This document shows, in pieces, positions 49,801 through 60,341 of a stretch of DNA of 64,000 bases. The number at the start of each line of letters is the position of its first letter. The stretch's first letter is position 1. The notes under the pieces were generated by a model, which did not search any database, had not been told where the DNA came from, and saw only the letters and a list, made by a program, of their open reading frames with translations. The DNA is taken from positions 33,847 through 97,846 of IMG/VR virus record IMGVR_UViG_3300042509_001112; one strand, written 5' to 3'. Both the position numbers and the translations under genes were made by a program. This stretch comes from a virus.

Positions 49801-52800
49801 AATAGAAGTATATTAGAAAAAGAATTAGAACAAGCTAAATTATTAGCTGAGCAAGTAAAAGATAATGTTGTTGATAAAGAATTTATTGATAATTTAATTA
49901 AATCTCTTACTGAACAATTAGAAGCTTGTAATAAAGCAATTGAAAGAGTTGAAAAGTCTAAACAAGCTATTTATAGACAACAAGAAGAAATAACTCAATT
50001 AGTTAATTTAATTAAAGAATCTTTAGAAAAAGAGAACTTTTCTATTAGGCAATTTTTAGATACTTTAGAAAGTGGATTTATAGATAATATAGATAGAGTA
50101 ATGGGTTTAAGTCTTGTTGAAGATTTAGAAACATTAGCTAATATGACTGATTATAATGAAGCTTTAAGTAATCTAGAAACATTAAAAAGCAGTGTTCAAG
50201 ATAGGATTAACGTCTTAACTAAGAAAATAGATTTTCTTGAAGCTTTAAAAACTAAATCAATTAGTTATAAAAATTTAATTGTCGGTACCAAACAAGCTAA
50301 TATGCCTAATTGGTTTACTGAAAAATGGAAAGTGTTTTACCCTGTATCTGGTAATAATATTGAGAATTTACTTAAAGATCCTAAAAAATTTGCTAGATTT
50401 CAATATGGTATAAATAAGTATGCTGAACGTAATAACATAACACCTAATCAAGCTTATGATAGGTTTATGCAAGATTACTATAAAGTGCAACAAGAACTTG
50501 AAATTCAAGCTAATTATGCTGAACAACAAAGTATTGATAATGAAATATTAATTATTAAACAAGATCTTGATCTTTTAAATAGACAATTAAGAGCAATTGA
50601 TAATGTTACTGAATTTAAGCGTCAAGAATCTTTTGTAGATAATTTAAAAGCTACTATAGATAAAATATCAATAGATTATGCTATTGCTTTAAATCGTGCA
50701 TTAAGAGCAATTAAAATACCTCTTAGTCAAGAGAGTGATCCTAAGTTTAGTCAAGATAATCCTCCTACTCAACAAGCATCTGCTAATTTACATAAAGGTG
50801 CTTTAAGTAGTAATTTATATTATACAACTAATAAAGTTGTTGAATATTTACCAGGATCTAAAACATTTCAAACTTTATATGATGATGAAGGTAAACCTAT
50901 ACTTAATTCTAATGATGACTCTAGAAGATGGAATTCATTCTTAGAAATGAATCCTGATATTAAAGATCCATATAAGAGAGCTAAATATACTTTACAAGCA
51001 TTTCATTATAAAACAGATGATCAGATGCCTGATGATCTAAAGAAAGCTGTTAAAAATGCATTAAAAGGTAATGAAACAGATAATACTATAGTAGTTGCTA
51101 TGGTATCTACTGAAAATGGTTCATTTATTAAAGCTGATGTTAATGGTAAACTTGATGGAGATGGTGGATATGTATTTACATTTTTACCTGAATCTGATAA
51201 TTTATTTGCTGGTACTTTAAAGAAAGATGGTTCTATTGATAAAATCAATATGACAGGTTTATTAGACTTTTATAAAAAACATAGTGGTCATAAAGAAGTA
51301 ATACCTTATAGTGCTATCACAAATACCAAACATGATCCTTTATTTAAATTAAGTTGGAAAAAACCTGAAAATAGAGTACCTTTATTTGAAATAAGAGAAG
51401 AAATTGTTAATTTTGCTATTAATAAACATAAAGAATCTATTAGTAAAATTATTAATGATTTACAAGAAGGTGAAGTATATTTACCTATTGAATCAGTTAC
51501 TAATGGTATATTATTAACTACTAATAATAAAGATGCTGAAGGTAATAAAATTAATAATTATGTACCTGTAAGAAATGTTCTTAGATATAAAAGAGGTATT
51601 GATGTTTCAACAGAAAAAGGTTTAGATAAAGTAACTGTAACAGTAGTTACTAAATCTATACAAACATTAAATGGTAGTAATGTTATAGTTAAAAATGCTA
51701 AGATAGGTTCAGTTATTGTTTATAATAAAGAAACAAAAGAATATTTTTATGCTACACAAAGGTTTGTAAATAGCGATGAGATTGATTTAATATTACATAT
51801 TATTCAAAAGTATGGTGGTAATAAAGATGAAGCTTTACAAGATTTATTTGTTAATATAAATAATTCTAAAACAAATGAATATTATTACGATAAAAAACAA
51901 GGTAGTAAATTACCTGTTTTTATGTCTTCTAATAGATTATCTTTAATGAATAATATTATTTATTGGGGAGTACCTAAAAATGCTACTAAAAGTGGTAAAG
52001 GTAAATTAAATAAGAATAATATTTATATTCAAGGTGGTAAAGTACATTTTCCTAATATTGATAATAATAATATATTTACTTCTGTAAATATTGCTGATTT
52101 AGGAAGAGATACTGCAGAACGTAGAAGACTTATTGCTTTTTTAGCTACTAAAAGAATTAATGTACCAACATCAATGTTACAAACAGCTGCTGGTAGAGGA
52201 GGAATTTATTACAAACCTTATTTAAATAAAGCAACAAATGAAATATCTTGGGAACAAATAGAAGGAGGATATCTTTCTTATTTGTTTAATGGAGGTAAAG
52301 CAAGTGATCCAATATTAACTACAAATGCTATATCAGAACCTTTACAAACCGCTGATTCAAAAACTAAGTCTGAAGATATATTATTTGCTTCAAAAAATGT
52401 TATATTAAAAACAGATGAAAATGGTTTAATAAAAACTAAAAATACTTTTGTAGCAGATCAACCTTTAGCAAAAACTGAGAAAAAAACATATAAAGGTAAA
52501 AGAACTGCTAGTAAAGATAAAACTACAAAAACTAGTAATCAAGCAGCTGAAACAACTACTGAAGAAGCTAAAGAACAACAAGAAAATTGTAAGACAGGTG
52601 GTGGTAAAAAAAGCAATAGTAAAGAAAGTACTGGTAAAAAAAGAACTGCTGGTGAAATGACTGAAGAAGAAATGGAAGCTTATGCAAAGGATATGGCACA
52701 AGGAATGGCACATTTTGGTTTTAAATCAAAAAAGACAACTACTAGTACTGATATAAATGATGATATATTAGCACCTGCACCTGAATCTACTAAATTAAAT

Positions 52801-52824
52801 AAAAAACCTAGAACAAAAAATTAA
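46849..52824 (+). CDS. Giant virion protein (1991 aa), probably injected
   Basis: 1991 aa. The N-terminal 450 residues carry several weakly hydrophobic, glycine/alanine-rich helices (LAAVAGTTFVDIYAGTATGLINMG, AGFMVGAMSASKLVGAG, AGALFGAVGVPGVGGGF) like ejection proteins that cross or line the cell envelope. Residues about 480-1280 are long charged helices and coiled coils; about 1330-1850 is a mixed alpha/beta domain; the tail is disordered and lysine-rich. It lies directly before the RNA polymerase gene (8 nt). In relatives the proteins at this place are packaged with the polymerase; whether this one contributes to RNA synthesis is unknown. Confidence 0.7.
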   Translation: MPENNNTYLSQFKPQDFSGLLAVAPKGATTMYGFKESQYAKDFNVPMYGEMSDKVAALQEARAQEQPFYDKLANSTLKLAAVAGTTFVDIYAGTATGLINMGLKSTELLIDNKEDNWWDATKSVVNAFVNNPTSVALNSFNDWLDSDVLVNYRTKKEMDNEWWQNALSAEGAANFWGENILKNAGFMVGAMSASKLVGAGLSRLVKLEAARTEFKTIQNAATKLGLGEDIAAKNMDEIMNIARNNPAMYGAASESVIKDLGNAAQKVRAKTFQVQAGAATLGAFGEARMEAIGNGNQYRESLLMPLNQKYKQGLITEDEYNEELKKIDKQVEAYQNVSWLSNALLLTGSNYLGWRDSFLKPYDYNAKNIIGKREGSIAKGYNYVAPPIFTTALKRKAVDAFRESQEEQAQFFIDKATGSYINALYNGNDYAQSLGKALSEGFSETYGSAEGWENAFAGALFGAVGVPGVGGGFRSEYKNLKAKTAEEAAAIENLNKFIQEGNLTNNKDSILAKAFYSNIALSGDQNNAVLENDRKAYEDLKHQKFFNLANAFIDAGKYEDFLDLIESEADLDVEEIKKKYSYKNSDGVEVSYFENKDASEIKSTIASTINKVKTEYQNLRDLKDSLSTLYQNTFVKIKDENGKDVEILARDMITQMFYMGKKRDERITDLRAKISDILTRNYKVSSDKNADQVSNVMNLQKLVDDSFTKDFEGGKANRNAIIDEFNKFTNTLDDKLNGVDIKQTRQLFQDYLDLITERAIANINLAQLSKNDFSDLVTAINKRIEEANAAKNQKEMNEFNAELDDEAKLNFVKNKAKEAGYVDKDGNPYFGKFFTMTDSKGTRTFEIDPSNAVEIRKDLIAERDGIIAEMDPKNVDGIKQVTLDYEELIAQAIAANTAGGFIKNLEDNAYIVGKDGKEISFDDKFAIEYYNKIKFLSKEEAKALKIKLNIIRTNQAKIDALQKLANELDRDIVKEVDSIKNELLNRSILEKELEQAKLLAEQVKDNVVDKEFIDNLIKSLTEQLEACNKAIERVEKSKQAIYRQQEEITQLVNLIKESLEKENFSIRQFLDTLESGFIDNIDRVMGLSLVEDLETLANMTDYNEALSNLETLKSSVQDRINVLTKKIDFLEALKTKSISYKNLIVGTKQANMPNWFTEKWKVFYPVSGNNIENLLKDPKKFARFQYGINKYAERNNITPNQAYDRFMQDYYKVQQELEIQANYAEQQSIDNEILIIKQDLDLLNRQLRAIDNVTEFKRQESFVDNLKATIDKISIDYAIALNRALRAIKIPLSQESDPKFSQDNPPTQQASANLHKGALSSNLYYTTNKVVEYLPGSKTFQTLYDDEGKPILNSNDDSRRWNSFLEMNPDIKDPYKRAKYTLQAFHYKTDDQMPDDLKKAVKNALKGNETDNTIVVAMVSTENGSFIKADVNGKLDGDGGYVFTFLPESDNLFAGTLKKDGSIDKINMTGLLDFYKKHSGHKEVIPYSAITNTKHDPLFKLSWKKPENRVPLFEIREEIVNFAINKHKESISKIINDLQEGEVYLPIESVTNGILLTTNNKDAEGNKINNYVPVRNVLRYKRGIDVSTEKGLDKVTVTVVTKSIQTLNGSNVIVKNAKIGSVIVYNKETKEYFYATQRFVNSDEIDLILHIIQKYGGNKDEALQDLFVNINNSKTNEYYYDKKQGSKLPVFMSSNRLSLMNNIIYWGVPKNATKSGKGKLNKNNIYIQGGKVHFPNIDNNNIFTSVNIADLGRDTAERRRLIAFLATKRINVPTSMLQTAAGRGGIYYKPYLNKATNEISWEQIEGGYLSYLFNGGKASDPILTTNAISEPLQTADSKTKSEDILFASKNVILKTDENGLIKTKNTFVADQPLAKTEKKTYKGKRTASKDKTTKTSNQAAETTTEEAKEQQENCKTGGGKKSNSKESTGKKRTAGEMTEEEMEAYAKDMAQGMAHFGFKSKKTTTSTDINDDILAPAPESTKLNKKPRTKN

Positions 52825-52832
52825 ATTTTAAT

Positions 52833-55800
52833 ATGACGTGTCCTAATATAAATACTGATGAATGGAAAGCTTTAGAAGCTAAGTATGATGAAGATAAAGC
52901 TTATCTTTTATATTATAGAAATAATGGTGTTATACCTTCATTAAAAGAAGCTGATAAAATAATTAAACAAACACCTGATATACTTAATAAATTTATTTTT
53001 GAAGGTGTAGAATTAAATGCTGCTCAAAGAAATGAATTGTTTAGTAGTTTAAAATATTATTTTATTGCTAATTTAGTTAATGATTTAGATAATAGTCAAG
53101 ACTATGCTAATCTTTTAGATGATAGTATTGATGCAGCTGAAATTTTTCAACAAGTATATGAAACATCATTAGATGATGTTATTAATAGTTTACCAGAACA
53201 GCATGATGAAATTTCTATTGCTTTAGCTCAAGATTATGCTAATAATAATTTAGCTAAAGACTTAGGTGTTGATCCTTCAGAAGGTAGTCATCGTAATGCA
53301 GTATATGAGCAATTTAAAACTTATATGAGTACTGTATTAAATTTTAAAGAAAATCAAGAAGATGATGATAAAGATACTCAAAACAATAATAATAAAGAAC
53401 AAATTAAAGATAGTTGGATAAAAGAATCTATTGAACAAAATAGAAAAGATAGTTTCTCTAGAGGTATTAAATTATTATTATCAGGTGTTCCTAGATTATT
53501 AGATGCTGAAGATTTAAAAGATTTCTCTAGTTATGATATTAATGAATCTAAAGATGCATTAGGATTAATTAGATCTATAGATCAAAGTGAAATTAATAAT
53601 ACATTAACTAATTTATTTGCTAATGTAACTCCAACAATAGAAAACTTTATAGATGTTATAGAAAATAATAAAGATCAATTTCCAGAATTACAATGGATAT
53701 ACAATAAAGTATTTAATGCTGTAGATATTATTTCAGATGATGAAGGTAATAGTATTGCTGAGTTAAAGGATAATAGTATAACATCTTTACCAAAGATTAA
53801 TTTAATGATTAAGTTTTTACAATCATTTAGTAATAATAAGTATAACTTAATAACTTATGTAGTACAACCTGCTGAAAATGGTTATATAATTAAACCTCAA
53901 GATGCTGATAGTAATAGCATTCAGCGTAAGATGGTAGAAGAATGGAGAAGTAATTTATTAAACACAATTATTGATAAAAATTTTATTACTAAATTAAAAG
54001 AATTAATTGAAGATAAACAAAATGATAACCGTGCTGAAGAAATTTTAAATTTGTTAGAATTTCCTATGGCTAATTATGATTTGTTAGATCCTAATTCATC
54101 AGTATTTAATAATACCATACTTATTAAAGGTAGTGATAATAAATTTATTGATGTCGCATCAGATTTTATAGATGAGTTAGAAGCTAATTTAAAAAGAGAA
54201 GACTTTAGTTTTGAAGAATTTTTTAATCCTAAAGTAAATAAAGACTTATATGTATTAAGTTTTGGTTTAATAGAACATAATAGTCCTTTTAGACAAGATT
54301 ATGATGGTCAGTTATTTAATAGTGATGGTAATCTTGTATCTAAAAATAACTTAAATAGTTATCAAACTTTGTTATTAAACAGAGTTAAAAATACTATTAA
54401 TAAAGTTAGAAAAAATAATTCTAATAAAAAAGGTAATAATAAACTTAATGATAATAAACTTAAAGAACTAATTTTAAAACAATTAGAAATTGAAACTCCT
54501 GAAATATTAAATCTATGGTCATCAGATAGTATAATTCTTGAAAGATTAATAGATGGTGAAAATATTGAGTTTTCTCTTTTAGATGGTATGAAATCTACAA
54601 CTAAAAATGAGAATAGTACTACAGGAGCAATGGTTGAAACAGATCTTTGGTCTACATTTATCAATAGTAATTTACATAATATATTAACACCAGTTAAACA
54701 TTCAGATAGAAGTAGTTTTCTTGGTATTAAAATGCCTTATGGTTCTACTGATATTTTAGGTAATGGAGGTGAATTTTATTCTACATCTAATTGGGAAGAT
54801 ATATTTAAAACTTATATATATCAATATTTAAAAACTGAACTTAAAAGAATTAAATCAGTTAGAACTACTAAAACTGGTATACCTTTAATGGATAAACAAG
54901 GAGTTAACTTTGTTTTATTTGATGGTTTATTTGATAAAAGTGAAAATAGTAAAAAGATATTAGATAAATTACTTAAAGAAAATCTTAATACTTATAACTT
55001 ATCAAGTGATATAAATGTTCAAAAGTTAGTTGATAAGTGGGTAAATAATTATCTTACAACTAGTGTTGAAAAAGCTCGAATGGCTCAAATAAATAGTACA
55101 GGTAAAGGAGAAAGTATTGATACAGTAATAGCTCAAGAATATTTTAAACGTATTCCTGCTATTAAAAATAACTATGATAAGCTTATAGAAATTGCTGCAG
55201 CTAAACATTTTATTAGTGCTGTAGAACAATCTAAACTATTCTTTGGTGATCCTGCTCTATATGGTATTAAAGAAAAAGATGGTATTTTAATCTATGATAT
55301 GATTAAAAGGTTAAACATGCAGTCATCTACTAAACAAGTATCTGTTGTTGATAATACTACTAATAGTTTCTTAAATTCAATTTTAAAGTCAGATGATTTT
55401 AAAATTACTTTAAATGGCAAAACATTTGAATACAAAAAAGATTTTAATGGTGATATTAATGAATTAGTTATTAATGATCCTGAAACAATAAGTTCTATTG
55501 GTAATGAACTTAAAATATTGTTTGGTGAAGATTCACCTGAATATAAAGCTTATGCTAAAGGATTTGAAGAATCAGATGGTTATAGTATAGGTAATATATT
55601 CTTTGCTATAGAAACTTTATTTAGAACTGAAGGTATTAATCCTGGTAGATTAGAATTAGCTAAAAAAGAAATTAAAGCAATTAGTGCTACTCAAGAAGAG
55701 TTTTATAATCTGTATACTGTACCTGAAGGTATGGAAACTAAAGATTATATAAACAATAATTTAAGACCTTTTACACAACAAAAGTTTCAATATGTAGGTC

Positions 55801-58800
55801 CTAACTATCAAAAAAGTAGACAAGATTATATTGCAGAAGGTACTGATAGTAATTGGCAAGATAGGATAGGAGTTGTTGCAGGTAGAAAAACATCTTATGG
55901 ATTTTTAATGCCTAGTATGATTAAAGGTACTATATTAGAACAACTCAATAACTTTATGTTAGAGAATGGTATAGACGTTATACATTTTAGTTCTGCTGCT
56001 AAATTTGGTGCTGCTAATTCTAGAGATTTTTATAATACTATAAAAACTGAAGATGGTGAATATACTGTTGGATTTAATACACTTGCTATTGAAGATAATG
56101 AGAGAGGTGTATTAGATTTTAGATATATGGGTAAGCAACAAGAAATTGCTTATGAAACTAAAAATAAAATAGTTGATTCTACACAGGCTAGAAAAAATGA
56201 GAATGCTGGTATTATGTTAGCTGGTGAATTACCTATTGATTTTAATGGTACTTTAGAAGAATGGAATAGTTTATCTTATGAAGAAAAAAGACAACAGTCT
56301 GATTTATTTGATCTTTTAGAAGAAAAAGATCAAGCAGTTAGTGATTATGTTAATAAATTAACTAATACTTTATTTAATGAGTATAAAATAGATAATGCTA
56401 ATAATATAACTGATCCTATAGCATTTGTTAATCTTATTAAAAATGCTGCTGTTGAAAGAGGTACAGCAGATAATATTATAGATGCTATTGTAAATTGGTT
56501 AGATTCTGATGAAAACTTAAAACCAATTGAATCATTACCTGATTTTAAGAAAGTACAATATATTTTAACTAGTATTATTACTAATAATATTCTTATATTA
56601 AAGAGAAATGGTACTATGTTACCACAAGCACCTAGTACTGGATGGGAAAGTGTTAGTAGACAAGTACTTGATGGTAAATTTACAGCAGGTAGTTATTTAA
56701 AGTATTATCAACCTATACTTGATGAGAATGGTGATGTGTTAGAATTAATACCTGCAGAATGTGCAATGCCTTTAAATCCTGATGATATAGATAAGTTATT
56801 TAAACAATATCCACAAGCTAATAGAAATATTAATAAACTATTAGATATCTTAAATGCTGAATTAGATGAAAAGTTTAAGTCAGGTAATCTTAGTGATGTA
56901 CCTATGATAAAAGCACTTAGGATTCCACATCAGCAATTATCTAGTACAGATGTACTCAGAGTAAGGAGATGGTTAAATCCTATCTATAATCAAACAATAT
57001 TAGTTCCTAATGAGTTTATTGTAAAAAATGGATCGGATTATGATATTGATAAATTAACTATCTATATGCCTAATTTAAACGATAGTAATGAACCTTATCA
57101 ATATGAATATAATAAAGAAAATTTATTTAATGATTGGTTTTACAATACTATAGGTGAAGAAGTTTTAAATAATGATCAAGATTATTCAGCATTAGTTGAA
57201 GATTTAGTTGATATTAAAGAACAAGAATTAGCTGATAAATTAAATGTTAAAGAAGAATTTAAACAGTTTTATAATTTTGTAGAAAATATTACTGGTTCTA
57301 AAACAAATAACATTAAAGATGCTTTTGATGCACTTAATAAAGCTAGAAAAGAAAAGCGTGATAAAGCTATAGAAATAAGTAATTACTTAAAAAAAGTATA
57401 TAGACAAACTAGAAGTGAAGCTAAAGAAGCTAAAACTTATATTGAAAACTTTGAAGAGTTAGCTGAAACAAGAAAACAATTGTCTGAAGATGTAAAACAT
57501 ATACAAATAGTTATTGATAATATTTTATTATATAATAAACAAAGTAAGCAAAGAAAAACTGATATTGATACTCAGAAAAAAAATGTAAAAGAATTATTAT
57601 ATATTAATAGAGAAGCTATTAAAGATTCTTATAGAGATCAATTTAATGACTTAAGTATTATTGATCTTAACACAAAACAAGCTCATGAAAATAGACTTCT
57701 TGATATAGAATTAAAATTATTACTTCATCCTGCTAGAGCTAAAAGATTTTTAACTCCTGTAATTGAAGGTAGTTTTAAACAGATTGCTAAAGATAAACAA
57801 AAGCAAAAAGTCCAAGAAGAAAAAAATAAAGTTAATAAGACAGTTAATAAACCTGGTGTTAATATGTTTCAGCTTGATGCTTTAGTTGACGGAGTTTTAA
57901 ACTTTACTGGTGGTAAGAAAGGTGTAGGTATTATTGCTACTTGGATTACATTTCAAAATCTTGTTGAAAGATATAATATTAGACTTAAATCTAGTGCTAA
58001 ATTAAATATACCTGGTATTAATAATACTCAAATTGGTAATTATATTCAATTAGCTAATACTACTACTACTGATTTACAAGAACAAGTAGAAAATATATAT
58101 AGTGCTTTAATGACTAGTCAAGTAGATATTGTTAAAGATGATTATGCTGCATTTGTTAATATATGTCTTAATACTCTAAATACTGTTTGTTATTTAGTAA
58201 GTAGAGGTACTCCAACTCAAAATATTATTAGTATTATAGATTCTGAAGCTGTTGTAGAATATTTAAAAATAAAAAATGCTAGACGTGCTTTATCAACAAA
58301 TGCTTATTCAGGATTATCTTCAAATAAGAACATAATAGAGTATTTAGGAACAAAATATAGTAAAAATGAAATCAGTAATCTTTTAACTTATATTGCAGCT
58401 TCAGATCAAGCTAAAGCAATAACTAAAGTTAAAGATTTAATTTCTGCTGATACAAGGTATTTAAAAAGTCCTTCTGAAGTAGATGATGTTACTATTAACT
58501 TATATGCAGAGGTTATGTCTGATGAGGGTATTATACCTCAAGAAGACGTAGAAAAGCTTTTAAATGAAACATTATTAGCTCCATTTGTTAATAGTAGACA
58601 ATCTATTAGTGATGTATTTGGTAAACTATATATTACTAGACAAAATGATAAAGTTAAAGAAAAATTAAATCAAATAAAACTTAATTTATTTTCTCATATA
58701 TTTACAAATGAAGAAAAGAAGAAAGCAATACAAAAGTTTGATGAAAGTTTAATTACTTATTTAATACAAAATGAATCAGGTAAATTTAAAGATAGATTTA

Positions 58801-60329
58801 ATAAATTATTTACAGGTAAGAATAGTCTTCCTAGAAAGATTCAAGATATTAAATATGATGAAAAATATATAAACAATCCTATTATTCAAAACTTAGTACC
58901 AATATTAAATAAGAAAATAGGTAATAATGTTGAAAGAGATATAGCAATTGATAACTTAAAAATGTTTTTAACTCAATTAACTGTAGGTGAATCAAACAGT
59001 TTAATTGAAGCTTATCAAGAATTAAAAAGTCTTAATCCAAGTTTATATAATGATTTAGTAATTTTTAATATATTTCAATCAGGTATTAGTAATGGTACTT
59101 ATCAATACTCTAAAGTGATATCTTATGAAGCACAAAAAAATATCCTAGAGGCGTTAGTTAATTTAGATCCTAAATCAATTACTGATGAGAAATTAGCAGA
59201 TTTTACTGTTAAGTTTATGCTAAGTAATTCATTTAATGAGAAAGTATATAAAAATAAAATTGGTGGTTATTTTAATAAACTTAGACAAGAAGAACTTGAA
59301 AATGAAGCTTTAGAAGTATTAGCTGGTATGGGTGGTGTTGAGAATGAATCGCTTTTTGATCCAGATGATTTTGCTTTTTCTCCATATAATGAAGATGCTT
59401 CATATAATCCTGATGAAGATCTATATAACCCAAATGAGGAAGAAATTAATCCGTTTAAAATATTTAGAACTTTTAGATATAGTAATGGTAAAATAAAGTT
59501 AGTAAATATTGTAACAGATGAAATTATAAATCCAATAGGTGGGTATGATGGTATGGATTATACTCAAGATATAAGTAAGTTTAAAGATTTAGTTTATAAA
59601 ATAAAAAATACAATTAAACAATCAGTTAATAAATCTACTAAACCTGCTCAATCTACTCAACCTACTACACCTACTCAACCATCTACTAGTGTTGAAATAA
59701 CTAAATCAAATTATACAAGACAAGAAGTTCAAAACAATCCTGATACTGCTTATGTATTTACAGAAAATACGCACAGTATTACAGCATTTCCAAATAGATC
59801 TGGTGGAGGTTCTGCAGTAATAAGACCTGAACCTAATGCTTTTGCTATTGTAACTAAAAAGAAATACGATTATAATACTAGAGAAAATGTAGATTATTCT
59901 GATACAGAAGCTGATTTTAAAGAATTTACAGAAGTTAATACTAGATTAATAAATGAACTTAAAAACTCTGGTAAATCTAAAATTAAATTTCCTCAAGGGT
60001 TTGCTACAGACAAAGCTAAAATGCCTACAAGATTTGCTGAATGGTTGCAAAAAGCTTTGTTAGATAATTTTGGATTAGTTACAGAACTAAATTCTACTAA
60101 AACAGGATTGATTAGTAAATCTACTCAACCATCTACTAGTGTTTCTACAGAAGCTGATACATTTTATAATCTTAAAGAGTTTTCAGATGAAGAGAAATTT
60201 ACTATATTGGATAATATAATACTTAAAGGAACAGCAACTACTGAAGATAATGCTATTGATCAATTAAATGATATGTTAATATCTGATAGAGAATTTGCTA
60301 TTGAATTTATGAAATCTTGTTTAACTTAA
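52833..60329 (+). CDS. Virion-type single-chain DNA-dependent RNA polymerase
   Basis: 2498 aa. NGSDYDIDKLTIYMPN carries D1402-x-D1404-x-D1406, the metal-binding DxDxD of the double-psi beta-barrel polymerases; crAss-like relatives such as phi14:2 gp66 are single-chain enzymes of this class, delivered with the genome to transcribe early genes. Preceding segments (ALRIPHQQLSSTDVLRVRRWLNPIYNQTILVP) fit the region before the catalytic barrel. A separate C-terminal domain (about 2285-2435, KSNYTRQEVQNNPDTAYVF...GGGSAVIRPEPNAFAIVTKK...FPQGFATDKAKMP) resembles small alpha/beta nucleotide-binding modules and is unexplained, flanked by two STQPTTP-type linkers. Confidence 0.85.
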   Translation: MTCPNINTDEWKALEAKYDEDKAYLLYYRNNGVIPSLKEADKIIKQTPDILNKFIFEGVELNAAQRNELFSSLKYYFIANLVNDLDNSQDYANLLDDSIDAAEIFQQVYETSLDDVINSLPEQHDEISIALAQDYANNNLAKDLGVDPSEGSHRNAVYEQFKTYMSTVLNFKENQEDDDKDTQNNNNKEQIKDSWIKESIEQNRKDSFSRGIKLLLSGVPRLLDAEDLKDFSSYDINESKDALGLIRSIDQSEINNTLTNLFANVTPTIENFIDVIENNKDQFPELQWIYNKVFNAVDIISDDEGNSIAELKDNSITSLPKINLMIKFLQSFSNNKYNLITYVVQPAENGYIIKPQDADSNSIQRKMVEEWRSNLLNTIIDKNFITKLKELIEDKQNDNRAEEILNLLEFPMANYDLLDPNSSVFNNTILIKGSDNKFIDVASDFIDELEANLKREDFSFEEFFNPKVNKDLYVLSFGLIEHNSPFRQDYDGQLFNSDGNLVSKNNLNSYQTLLLNRVKNTINKVRKNNSNKKGNNKLNDNKLKELILKQLEIETPEILNLWSSDSIILERLIDGENIEFSLLDGMKSTTKNENSTTGAMVETDLWSTFINSNLHNILTPVKHSDRSSFLGIKMPYGSTDILGNGGEFYSTSNWEDIFKTYIYQYLKTELKRIKSVRTTKTGIPLMDKQGVNFVLFDGLFDKSENSKKILDKLLKENLNTYNLSSDINVQKLVDKWVNNYLTTSVEKARMAQINSTGKGESIDTVIAQEYFKRIPAIKNNYDKLIEIAAAKHFISAVEQSKLFFGDPALYGIKEKDGILIYDMIKRLNMQSSTKQVSVVDNTTNSFLNSILKSDDFKITLNGKTFEYKKDFNGDINELVINDPETISSIGNELKILFGEDSPEYKAYAKGFEESDGYSIGNIFFAIETLFRTEGINPGRLELAKKEIKAISATQEEFYNLYTVPEGMETKDYINNNLRPFTQQKFQYVGPNYQKSRQDYIAEGTDSNWQDRIGVVAGRKTSYGFLMPSMIKGTILEQLNNFMLENGIDVIHFSSAAKFGAANSRDFYNTIKTEDGEYTVGFNTLAIEDNERGVLDFRYMGKQQEIAYETKNKIVDSTQARKNENAGIMLAGELPIDFNGTLEEWNSLSYEEKRQQSDLFDLLEEKDQAVSDYVNKLTNTLFNEYKIDNANNITDPIAFVNLIKNAAVERGTADNIIDAIVNWLDSDENLKPIESLPDFKKVQYILTSIITNNILILKRNGTMLPQAPSTGWESVSRQVLDGKFTAGSYLKYYQPILDENGDVLELIPAECAMPLNPDDIDKLFKQYPQANRNINKLLDILNAELDEKFKSGNLSDVPMIKALRIPHQQLSSTDVLRVRRWLNPIYNQTILVPNEFIVKNGSDYDIDKLTIYMPNLNDSNEPYQYEYNKENLFNDWFYNTIGEEVLNNDQDYSALVEDLVDIKEQELADKLNVKEEFKQFYNFVENITGSKTNNIKDAFDALNKARKEKRDKAIEISNYLKKVYRQTRSEAKEAKTYIENFEELAETRKQLSEDVKHIQIVIDNILLYNKQSKQRKTDIDTQKKNVKELLYINREAIKDSYRDQFNDLSIIDLNTKQAHENRLLDIELKLLLHPARAKRFLTPVIEGSFKQIAKDKQKQKVQEEKNKVNKTVNKPGVNMFQLDALVDGVLNFTGGKKGVGIIATWITFQNLVERYNIRLKSSAKLNIPGINNTQIGNYIQLANTTTTDLQEQVENIYSALMTSQVDIVKDDYAAFVNICLNTLNTVCYLVSRGTPTQNIISIIDSEAVVEYLKIKNARRALSTNAYSGLSSNKNIIEYLGTKYSKNEISNLLTYIAASDQAKAITKVKDLISADTRYLKSPSEVDDVTINLYAEVMSDEGIIPQEDVEKLLNETLLAPFVNSRQSISDVFGKLYITRQNDKVKEKLNQIKLNLFSHIFTNEEKKKAIQKFDESLITYLIQNESGKFKDRFNKLFTGKNSLPRKIQDIKYDEKYINNPIIQNLVPILNKKIGNNVERDIAIDNLKMFLTQLTVGESNSLIEAYQELKSLNPSLYNDLVIFNIFQSGISNGTYQYSKVISYEAQKNILEALVNLDPKSITDEKLADFTVKFMLSNSFNEKVYKNKIGGYFNKLRQEELENEALEVLAGMGGVENESLFDPDDFAFSPYNEDASYNPDEDLYNPNEEEINPFKIFRTFRYSNGKIKLVNIVTDEIINPIGGYDGMDYTQDISKFKDLVYKIKNTIKQSVNKSTKPAQSTQPTTPTQPSTSVEITKSNYTRQEVQNNPDTAYVFTENTHSITAFPNRSGGGSAVIRPEPNAFAIVTKKKYDYNTRENVDYSDTEADFKEFTEVNTRLINELKNSGKSKIKFPQGFATDKAKMPTRFAEWLQKALLDNFGLVTELNSTKTGLISKSTQPSTSVSTEADTFYNLKEFSDEEKFTILDNIILKGTATTEDNAIDQLNDMLISDREFAIEFMKSCLT

Positions 60330-60341
60330 AAATATAAATAA

